This document shows, piece by piece, positions 1-5,736 of a DNA stretch of 7,075 nt (within the stretch, counting starts at the first letter, position 1; the number at the start of each line of letters is the position of its first letter). The notes under the pieces are model-generated. The model saw nothing but the letters and a program-made list of their open reading frames with translations, was not told the origin of the DNA and made no database searches. The translations under genes and the position numbers were made by a program. The DNA is from Cyanobacteriota bacterium (GTDB lineage: Bacteria > Cyanobacteriota > Cyanobacteriia > Phormidesmidales > Phormidesmidaceae). The stretch spans positions 1-7,075 of the forward strand of contig JAIXUR010000182.1 of NCBI GenBank assembly GCA_027483425.1. Direction: 5' to 3'.

Positions 1-1161
1 ACCCCAGCTGTCGTGGTCTACTTCATCGGGGCCTATATGCAAACCCTGATTCCTGCGGTTCCTGTACCGGTCTGGTGGGTGGTTTTTTACGCCCTCTTTG
101 CGTTTATCAATATCCGCGGAGTAGAGCTCACCCTCAAGGTGGGGCTAGTGGTAACGGCCATTGCCACCGCTATCCTGCTCATCTTTGGGCTTTCCGCCGT
201 CTTGTCTGGAAAGTTTGACGGCAGTCTGCTCTTCAACATTCCACCAGCGGGCAGCAACCCAGCTTGGTTGCCCTTTGGCTGGACCGGAGTCTTCAAGGCA
301 TTACCCTATGCCATGTGGTTTTACCTCGCCATTGAGCAACTCCCCTTGGCCGCAGAAGAGGCCCACGACACCGTGCGCGACATTCCCAAGGCGCTGATTT
401 GGGGAATTGTTACCCTGCTCGGCCTTTCATTAGTGGTCTTGGTGCTAAATCCAGGGTTGCCCATTGAAGCCATCCAGGCCGATGGCACGGTACTGACCGG
501 AGCCGCCGCCGTCGCTGTCGCCGGAGCCCCCATAGCCGACGGGTTTAAGGTGATTTTTGGGGATGGGCTACTGTTTCGATTGCTCACCATTGCCGCCTTA
601 GCAGGGCTGGTGGCCAGTTTCCACACGATTCTCTACGCGGCCGGGCGAGTGATGTTTTCGCTATCTCGCGCGGGCTACTACCCTCGCTGGATATCCATCG
701 TGAGTAAATGGCATACTCCGGCCATGGCCATTATTGTCAGCAGTTTGATTGGTCTGGCCTGTGCGTTTTTGATTCAGTTTGGCGGCACTGCGGTGGGGCC
801 AGCGCTGCTGAATATGGCCGTGTTTGGCGCGGTCATATCCTACACCATGGTGATGCTCGCCTACATTAAGCTCAAGATCGATCGCCCCCAGTTGGAGCGG
901 CCCTACGTCAGTCCCTTGGGTATTCCGGGTGCAGCGCTTGGGGCGACGTTGTCTATGATTGCGCTGTTGGCCTGCTTCTCTGATCCCGCCTACCGGCCAG
1001 GGGTGTGGGGCGTAGCCTTGTTTTTAGCGGCTATGATTGCCTATTTTGTCGTCTACAGCCGCCATAAACTGGTGGCCCGCGCCCCAGAAGAAGAAGATGC
1101 CCTGCTGGGTAAGGCGATCCGGGAAATTGAGCACCCTACAATTCCCCATCGGCATCAGTAG
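1..1161 (+). CDS. Ethanolamine permease-like APC transporter, 5'-truncated by window edge
   Basis: This is an inner-membrane secondary transporter of the amino acid-polyamine-organocation superfamily, closest by eye to the ethanolamine permease group. The frame is open from the first base, so the true start lies outside the window; the GTG at 13 is internal. About 386 residues are present, and I estimate 70-100 N-terminal residues and roughly three of the usual twelve membrane spans are missing. Counting from the first codon in the window, the diagnostic stretch WFYLAIEQLPLAAEE lies at 106-120, followed by RDIPKA at 126-131 and FHTILYAAGR with SLSRAGYYP at about 207-228. About nine hydrophobic spans are visible, then a charged, probably cytoplasmic tail of about 35 residues. 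No ethanolamine ammonia-lyase genes are visible; the next gene is a formamidase 166 bases downstream. The substrate could therefore be ethanolamine or another small amine or amide. The family call is firm; the substrate is inference. Confidence 0.85.
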   Translation, partial: TPAVVVYFIGAYMQTLIPAVPVPVWWVVFYALFAFINIRGVELTLKVGLVVTAIATAILLIFGLSAVLSGKFDGSLLFNIPPAGSNPAWLPFGWTGVFKALPYAMWFYLAIEQLPLAAEEAHDTVRDIPKALIWGIVTLLGLSLVVLVLNPGLPIEAIQADGTVLTGAAAVAVAGAPIADGFKVIFGDGLLFRLLTIAALAGLVASFHTILYAAGRVMFSLSRAGYYPRWISIVSKWHTPAMAIIVSSLIGLACAFLIQFGGTAVGPALLNMAVFGAVISYTMVMLAYIKLKIDRPQLERPYVSPLGIPGAALGATLSMIALLACFSDPAYRPGVWGVALFLAAMIAYFVVYSRHKLVARAPEEEDALLGKAIREIEHPTIPHRHQ

Positions 1162-1193
1162 GGAGGTGGCCAATGTCTACCGTGGGGCTGTCT

Positions 1194-1221
1194 GGGGCTG
1201 GGGCGATCGCGCTTAGCCCCA
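1194..1221 (+). terminator. Possible weak hairpin after the permease gene
   Basis: GGGGCT at 1194-1199 can pair with AGCCCC at 1215-1220; alternatively TGGGGC at 1199-1204 pairs with GCCCCA at 1216-1221, with an 11-base loop. The loop contains a HIP1 site. No real T-run follows (ATAGATTTGA), so an intrinsic terminator is doubtful. It could instead be a chance product of the repeated TGGGGCTG units just upstream (1183-1200). Confidence 0.25.
1203..1210. repeat. HIP1 octamer GCGATCGC
   Basis: Perfect copy of the highly iterated palindrome typical of many cyanobacterial genomes, here in the permease-amiF spacer. It supports a cyanobacterial source. Confidence 0.85.
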
Positions 1222-1243
1222 TAGATTTGAAGACTGCGATTGG

Positions 1244-1285
1244 GTAATTTCGAACACTATTATCCTACCCCTGTAGGCCTATAGT
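1244..1285 (+). promoter_or_regulatory. NtcA-type activated promoter for amiF
   Basis: GTAATTTCGAACAC at 1244-1257 matches the minimal NtcA operator GT-N10-AC and differs at one base from the full consensus GTA-N8-TAC (CAC instead of TAC). Exactly 22 bases later comes TATAGT at 1280-1285, which fits the -10 form TA-N3-T. Class II NtcA promoters are known to have this layout, with the operator replacing the -35 box. Transcription would start near 1292, leaving a leader of about 36 bases before the amiF start codon. The match is seen directly; activation under nitrogen limitation is inference, but it agrees with an ammonia-releasing enzyme downstream. Confidence 0.6.
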
Positions 1286-1313
1286 GCTACTCGACTTTCA
1301 GATCGAGTTGTTC

Positions 1314-1321
1314 TAGAGAGA
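1314..1321 (+). promoter_or_regulatory. Ribosome binding site of amiF
   Basis: The purine stretch TAGAGAGA ends 6 bases before the ATG at 1328. It supports that start, which also gives a protein of the family's usual length. Confidence 0.5.
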
Positions 1322-1327
1322 TAACCC

Positions 1328-2344
1328 ATGAGTGGACTTGGTGGCCTAAATAAATCTCCCCATGGCGTTGTGTTGGGTATGGTGCAACTCCAGTTGCCCA
1401 CCGTCGTTACCCCCGACGACCTCGCCGCCCAGACCCAGCGCATTTGCGATATGGTCGCCAAAGCCCGCCGCAACCTGCCCTCGATGGATCTGGTGGTGTT
1501 TCCAGAATATTCGCTCCATGGCCTGTCCATGGACACCAACCCAGCCATTATGTGCCGTCTGGATGGCCCCGAGGTTGCCGCCTTCCGCCAAGCCTGCATT
1601 GACAACGCCATCTGGGGCTGTTTCTCGATTATGGAGTACAACCCCGAGGGCTACCCCTACAACAGCGGCATCATTATCGATCCCACCGGGGAGCTCAAGC
1701 TCTACTACCGCAAGCTGCATCCCTGGGTACCCGTAGAGCCCTGGGAGCCCGGAAACCTGGGTATTCCGGTCTGCGACGGCCCCAACGGTAGCAAAATTGC
1801 GCTGATTATCTGCCACGACGGCATGTTCCCCGAGATGGCGCGAGAATGTGCCTACAAGGGGGCTGAAATCATGATCCGTACGGCGGGCTACACCGCCCCC
1901 ATTCGTCACTCCTGGCGGATCACCAACCAGGCCAATGCCTTTTGCAATTTAATGACAACCGCATCGGTTTGCATGTGCGGCAGCGATGGCAGCTTCGACT
2001 CCATGGGCGAAGGCATGATTGTCAACTTCGATGGTACGCCCATCGTCATGGGCAGCCACCGCCCCGATGAAATCATCACCGCCGAAGTGCGCCCCGATCT
2101 GGTGCGGGAGGCCCGCCTGCACTGGGGGGTAGAGAACAACATCTACCAGTTTGGTCATCGCGGCTACGTGGCGGTCAACGGCGGTGCCCAAGACTGCCCC
2201 TACACCTACATGAAGGACATGGTCAAAGAGCGCTACCGACTACCCTGGGAGGATCAGGTCGTTCACCAAGATGGCACCTCCTGCGGGTTTCCGGTACCGG
2301 CCCGAGCCTACAAAGGCGAGGAAGTCCCGCCGGTACTGAATTAA
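1328..2344 (+). CDS. amiF: Formamidase (aliphatic amidase family, nitrilase superfamily)
   Basis: This cytoplasmic enzyme hydrolyses formamide to formate and ammonia. It has 338 residues; Helicobacter pylori AmiF has about 334. The Glu-Lys-Cys catalytic triad of the nitrilase fold is intact: Glu60 in VVFPEYS, Lys129 in YYRKLHPW and Cys162 in IICHDGMFPE. Several features fit formamidase AmiF rather than acetamidase AmiE: ICHDG instead of ICDDG, VEPW at 136-139, NFDGTPIV at 233-240, GVENNIYQFGHRGY at 267-280 and LPWED at 305-309. It also ends soon after the LPWED block and lacks the longer AmiE tail. The gene has its own NtcA-like promoter and follows an amine or amide-type permease, which suggests nitrogen scavenging. 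Its stop codon is 11 bases from the stop of the convergent synthetase gene. The family is certain; preference for formamide over other short amides is inferred from similarity. Confidence 0.9.
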   Translation: MSGLGGLNKSPHGVVLGMVQLQLPTVVTPDDLAAQTQRICDMVAKARRNLPSMDLVVFPEYSLHGLSMDTNPAIMCRLDGPEVAAFRQACIDNAIWGCFSIMEYNPEGYPYNSGIIIDPTGELKLYYRKLHPWVPVEPWEPGNLGIPVCDGPNGSKIALIICHDGMFPEMARECAYKGAEIMIRTAGYTAPIRHSWRITNQANAFCNLMTTASVCMCGSDGSFDSMGEGMIVNFDGTPIVMGSHRPDEIITAEVRPDLVREARLHWGVENNIYQFGHRGYVAVNGGAQDCPYTYMKDMVKERYRLPWEDQVVHQDGTSCGFPVPARAYKGEEVPPVLN

Positions 2345-2355
2345 GCCATTGGCCT

Positions 2356-5019
2356 TCAACTCAGAGGCTGCTGCTGGAGGCACTGTTGCAGTTGGACTGC
2401 CACCCCACGGACATGAGGCTCCAACAGCATGTTGAAATGATGGCCAGGCACTGGATAAACCATCAGCTCGCCAGTAACAACCGAACACCACCCCAAAGAG
2501 TCATCCATCCTCTTAGCCATAAATTTGCCGTCATCAGGGAACTGAGCCGCTTTAATCAAGGCCACGCGATGCGGATATTTCGGAAGCCTATAGCTTTTGG
2601 TCGCTTGCTCAAAGATTGCGTGCATAGTGACCCAAATAGGCTCAGGCGTAGCCAATTGCGGAGTCATTTGGGGGCGAACGAATACTCCATAGAGAATATC
2701 TAAGGCTCGATGTGCTTTCCGATTAAATTCTTCAGCCAGATAACTTGGCGACAAGCGAGGGGTAAACCAGGGTCGTGACAGACAATATGTATCGATGAGA
2801 ACAAGCAACCCTATATCCTCTCCCTGCCTAGCTAGCTGACAAGCCATTTCATAGGCGACTAACCCACCGAAGGAATAGCCGCACAGAAAGTAGGGGCCCG
2901 CAGGCTGAACTGAACGCATTTCTTGGATATAGGCCCTAGCCATGTCTTCGACGTGGGTGTCCGGAGGGGTATCGCCATCCAATCCCCGAGCCTGAAAGCC
3001 ATATACTGGCTGTTCCGGATCCAAATACCGAAGGAGTGGATAGTAATCCACCACGCTCCCTGATCTGGTGTGAACACAGAACAAAGGTGGCCGCGAGCCA
3101 TGAGGCTGAATTAAAACTAAGGATTGTCTAGGTTGTTCTTCTAATGTTCCGTTCAGATATCCGGCAAGATTTTCGATAGTAGGTGCTTGAAAAAATGCTC
3201 CTAGGGGGACTTGCTGGTTGAAGACATCTTCAATTTGAGCTAGCATGCTAGCGGCACGCAGAGAATTTCCCCCCAGCTCAAAAAAATTATCTCTCACACC
3301 AATCGGTTGCATCTGAAGATCTTCTTCCCAAATCTTGGCAATGGCTAGTTCTAAAGAGTCTTTTGGGGCAACAAAGTCGATTTTTAGCTCTAGGGTCTGT
3401 CGGTTTAGTTCAGGTTCTGGCAGGGCTTGTCTGTCTAATTTCCCATTGGCGTTGAGGGGAAGTTCTGCGAGAATAACGAAGTAAGAAGGAACCATGTATT
3501 CCGGCAAACTCTCCTGTAAGAATTGGCGGATTTCTCGACTAGTCAAGAGTTGCTGCCCATGGGGCAAGACATAAGCTACCAGATAGCGATCGCCCGCACT
3601 ATCTGTTCGAGCCAGCACGGCACAGTGGGCCACCTGTTGATGTTGACTCAGCACGGCTTCAATCTCTTGTAGCTCAATGCGAAACCCTCGCACCTTCACT
3701 TGAGAGTCAATCCGGCCCAGAAATTCTAGGTTGCCGTCAGGCCGACAGCGCACTAGGTCTCCGGTCTTATATAAACGCGTCTTGGCCTCAGCATTGTAAG
3801 GATGGGGGATAAACCGTTCCCTGGTCAGCTCAGGCTGCCGGAGATACCCACGGGCCAGCCCGCAGCCACCCAAGTAAAGCTCTCCTGAGTCCCCTGGAGT
3901 TACCGCTTGCAAGTGCTCGTCCAGAATATATACTTCGGCATTGGTAATGGGCCGACCAATCGGGGCAATCTTGGCCTCTTCCCCCGGATGGCAGGTCCAG
4001 TAGGTGGCATCAATGGAAGCCTCGGTAGGGCCATAGACGTTGTGCAATTGCGTAGTCTCGCTAAAGCTATCTAGAAAACGCTGCTGAAGGACGATAGGTA
4101 GTGCTTCTCCACCACAGAAAACATGTCTGAGAGACGTACATTGATCACTCCCTTTCTGCTCTAGAAAAGTCCTGAGCATGGCCGGTACTAGGGCAAGAAT
4201 ACTGATATTTTTTTCGACTATCAGGTTAACCAAATAGGCAATGTCTCGATGGCCACCGGGCTTTGGCAAAACGAGCTGAACCCCCCAAGACAGCGGCCAG
4301 AATATCTGCCACACTGAAGGGTCAAAACTAAAGGAAATATTTTGCAGCACGCGATCGCTTGGTGTCAGCGGAAACGTCGATTGCCGCCAGTAAAGCTGGT
4401 TGCAAATACCAGCATGGGGAATCATGACTCCCTTGGGTTTTCCCGTAGAGCCTGAGGTATAAATGACGTAGGCTAGGTGCTCAGGATGTATCTCATAGCC
4501 AAGATTCGTGGCAGGACAGTGGCTGATAGTTTTTTGATCGGAGTCTAGATAGATGACTTGACCGTTCTGCTGGGGCAGTTGATCAGAGAAATGGGAAGAG
4601 CTGAGAATCAAGGAGACCTCCGCCTCAGTCAAAATTGAGGCGGTACGCTCTGTTGGATGGTCGGGATCCAGCGGTAGATAGGCCCCGCCGGCCTTAAGAA
4701 TGCCCAGCATAGCCACTACCATATCTGGGGAGCGTTCCAGGAAAAGGCCCACGACAGTATCCGGTATCACTCCCTGGCGATGCAAATAATGGGCCAGTTG
4801 GTTGGCCTGCTGGTTAAGCTGTTGGTACGTGAGGGTTTGCCGTTCAGAGATCAGCGCGATCGCATCAGGCGTACGCTCAACCTGGGCTTCAAATAGCTGA
4901 TTCAAAACGGCTATTTGAGGGTCTGGTAGAGAATTTCTCGTTAATTCAAAAGAAATTTTTCTTTGTGCAGAAAACTTTTGATTACTCAGCGTCATTAGAT
5001 CAACAGTGAAGATGGCCAT
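2356..5019 (-). CDS. Stand-alone NRPS-like enzyme, adenylation-carrier-thioesterase
   Basis: This 887-residue single-module synthetase probably activates an amino acid with ATP, loads it on its own carrier and releases it through its thioesterase. The adenylation domain (about 38-540) has all core motifs: LKAGGAYLPLDP 108-119, YTSGSTGKPKG 187-197, FSFDPSVWQIF 230-240, NVYGPTE 327-333, YKTGD 417-421, GRIDSQVKVRGFRIEL 435-450 and NGKLDR 525-530. Aligned by eye to GrsA-Phe, the pocket is D233 P234 W237 A276 V300 C302 V328 I336 D337 K527. Asp233 and Lys527 imply an alpha-amino acid, but I cannot match the code to a substrate. The carrier domain (about 550-625) has DNFFELGGNSL, with Ser586 as the phosphopantetheine site. 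The thioesterase (about 643-887) has GYSFGG with Ser716, probable Asp743 and His861. There is no condensation domain, no oxidase insertion between motifs A8 and A9, and no room for a missing one upstream. A stop codon precedes the start in frame, so the ATG at 5019 is the longest choice; its ribosome site is weak, and the ATG eight codons in is an alternative. Confidence 0.93.
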   Translation of the reverse strand: MAIFTVDLMTLSNQKFSAQRKISFELTRNSLPDPQIAVLNQLFEAQVERTPDAIALISERQTLTYQQLNQQANQLAHYLHRQGVIPDTVVGLFLERSPDMVVAMLGILKAGGAYLPLDPDHPTERTASILTEAEVSLILSSSHFSDQLPQQNGQVIYLDSDQKTISHCPATNLGYEIHPEHLAYVIYTSGSTGKPKGVMIPHAGICNQLYWRQSTFPLTPSDRVLQNISFSFDPSVWQIFWPLSWGVQLVLPKPGGHRDIAYLVNLIVEKNISILALVPAMLRTFLEQKGSDQCTSLRHVFCGGEALPIVLQQRFLDSFSETTQLHNVYGPTEASIDATYWTCHPGEEAKIAPIGRPITNAEVYILDEHLQAVTPGDSGELYLGGCGLARGYLRQPELTRERFIPHPYNAEAKTRLYKTGDLVRCRPDGNLEFLGRIDSQVKVRGFRIELQEIEAVLSQHQQVAHCAVLARTDSAGDRYLVAYVLPHGQQLLTSREIRQFLQESLPEYMVPSYFVILAELPLNANGKLDRQALPEPELNRQTLELKIDFVAPKDSLELAIAKIWEEDLQMQPIGVRDNFFELGGNSLRAASMLAQIEDVFNQQVPLGAFFQAPTIENLAGYLNGTLEEQPRQSLVLIQPHGSRPPLFCVHTRSGSVVDYYPLLRYLDPEQPVYGFQARGLDGDTPPDTHVEDMARAYIQEMRSVQPAGPYFLCGYSFGGLVAYEMACQLARQGEDIGLLVLIDTYCLSRPWFTPRLSPSYLAEEFNRKAHRALDILYGVFVRPQMTPQLATPEPIWVTMHAIFEQATKSYRLPKYPHRVALIKAAQFPDDGKFMAKRMDDSLGWCSVVTGELMVYPVPGHHFNMLLEPHVRGVAVQLQQCLQQQPLS
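3586..3593. repeat. HIP1 octamer GCGATCGC
   Basis: Perfect HIP1 copy inside the synthetase gene. Together with the two others in this gene it argues that the gene comes from a cyanobacterial background. Confidence 0.85.
4351..4358. repeat. HIP1 octamer GCGATCGC
   Basis: Perfect HIP1 copy inside the adenylation-domain coding region of the synthetase. Confidence 0.85.
4856..4863. repeat. HIP1 octamer GCGATCGC
   Basis: Perfect HIP1 copy near the 5' end of the synthetase gene. Confidence 0.85.
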
Positions 5020-5045
5020 TGTACCGGACGTGGTAGAGCCCTGAT

Positions 5046-5067
5046 TCAGTGTTTGTCAGAACACTGA
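5046..5067. promoter_or_regulatory. Perfect inverted repeat upstream of the synthetase, candidate operator
   Basis: TCAGTGTT at 5046-5053 and AACACTGA at 5060-5067 are perfect inverted copies around a 6-base centre. The element lies 27-48 bases upstream of the synthetase start codon and just downstream of the possible -10 box at 5093-5088. The 22-base size and two-fold symmetry suit a dimeric repressor, for example of the TetR type; it could equally be a leader hairpin in the mRNA. The repeat is seen directly; its role is inference. Confidence 0.45.
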
Positions 5068-5100
5068 TAACGCCTTCCTTGTTCGCAATTATGCAAGCAG

Positions 5101-5136
5101 GAGCCAGTCACCAGAATAGTCCCGGTCACGTGGCTC
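5101..5136. repeat. Interrupted inverted repeat upstream of the synthetase
   Basis: GAGCCA at 5101-5106 pairs with TGGCTC at 5131-5136, and ACC at 5110-5112 with GGT at 5124-5126, separated by small internal loops. GTCAC occurs on both sides as a direct repeat. It is weaker than the two neighbouring repeats and could be chance. Confidence 0.3.
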
Positions 5137-5178
5137 TAGAGAGTGGATTGTAATGGAGACGTATGAGTTGCACCTTTG

Positions 5179-5206
5179 CCCCTAAGTCGATAGGCCGACT
5201 AAGGGG
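5179..5206. repeat. Strong imperfect hairpin in the divergent spacer
   Basis: CCCCTAAGTCG at 5179-5189 pairs with CGACTAAGGGG at 5196-5206, ten of eleven positions matching, around a 6-base loop. The flanking bases could lengthen the stem with G-T and T-A pairs. No T-run follows on either strand, so it does not look like an intrinsic terminator. It may be an operator or a structured leader. Confidence 0.45.
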
Positions 5207-5736
5207 TAGGCGGCATAAACTCTATCCAAAATAGCCTCTGAGGCCAGCTCCCTAGAATAGATATCCCGTCCGAATGTAGGTATCTTCATTGCAATTACCT
5301 GTTCAATAAAGATTGAATGTCATTCGAGAAACCCTACATCCCAGTCAACTCTTACTAGGTAAAGATACGGTTGGCCAACATGACAAAATCTCATGTGAAA
5401 ATGCTTTGGCTTCTCAAGAAGCTGAAAAAGCTACTGTAATCGAGGGAAATAGTTCCTGAATAGATCATAAGTAGATAAGTATTTTATCAAGAAAATGTGA
5501 AATTCTTCTTCGAAAACCTTAATGCACCCGATTTAAGGGGCTTTGCGGCCCTCACCGCCCAGTGGCAGATCACTACAGACCAAGCCTTACCCCAACGAAG
5601 AAACATAGCTTTGAGAGATGGAACTCAGTATGCAGGCCCAAGTTCAAGTATCAATTGACACCTCTGTGCTCCATAAAGCCAAGAGTTGAGGATTGCACCG
5701 CATTAATCACACAACTAATCCAACCTTACCGCTATT

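Larger units (their letters stand above)
5020..5736. other. Long divergent spacer, no convincing gene
   Basis: These 717 bases separate the divergent synthetase and unknown-function genes and should hold both promoters. The half next to the synthetase contains three inverted repeats (5046-5067, 5101-5136, 5179-5206) and two short palindromes: GCCTCTGAGGC at 5234-5244 and GAATGTCATTC at 5315-5325. The stretch at about 5280-5520 is markedly A+T-rich; the line 5461-5520 has about 25% G+C. On the - strand, CATAAT at 5093-5088 is a possible -10 box for the synthetase, but no good -35 box accompanies it. Only very short open frames are present (5380-5439, 5618-5689, 5562-5744), and none has good evidence of being a gene. 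No tRNA, CRISPR array, insertion-sequence end or GTA-N8-TAC operator was found here. Confidence 0.6.

Noticed and set aside
321..626. Antisense 101-codon frame within the permease gene
   Set aside because: Low-complexity Ala/Ser/Pro/Thr composition typical of the complement of membrane-protein codons; no domain visible.
1346..1909. 187-codon open frame on the - strand within amiF
   Set aside because: It lies fully antisense to a gene with an intact catalytic triad, has no recognisable motif, and such long shadows are common opposite G+C-rich coding sequence.
1328..2344. Aliphatic acetamidase AmiE
   Set aside because: ICHDG, VEPW, NFDG, ENNIY...HRGY and LPWED blocks follow AmiF, and the longer AmiE C-terminal tail is absent.
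2386..2703. 105-codon + strand frame opposite the thioesterase region
   Set aside because: Antisense to a domain with a visible Ser-Asp-His set; no motif or ribosome site of its own.
2356..5019. Indigoidine-synthetase-type enzyme (A with inserted oxidase, T, TE)
   Set aside because: Only about 54 residues separate motifs A8 and A9, so there is no oxidase insertion, and the pocket differs from the glutamine code DAWQFGLIDK.
2356..5019. Fungal-type quinone or furanone synthetase (A-T-TE acting on aryl-pyruvates)
   Set aside because: Same domain order, but those enzymes use alpha-keto acids and lack the amino-binding Asp, whereas Asp233 is present here.
5179..5206. Intrinsic terminator
   Set aside because: The stem is strong but neither strand has a following T-run, and no gene ends here.
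5020..5736. NtcA-type operator in the divergent spacer
   Set aside because: Several GTA triplets were checked (5150, 5161, 5277, 5436, 5471), but none has TAC or AC at the required distance.
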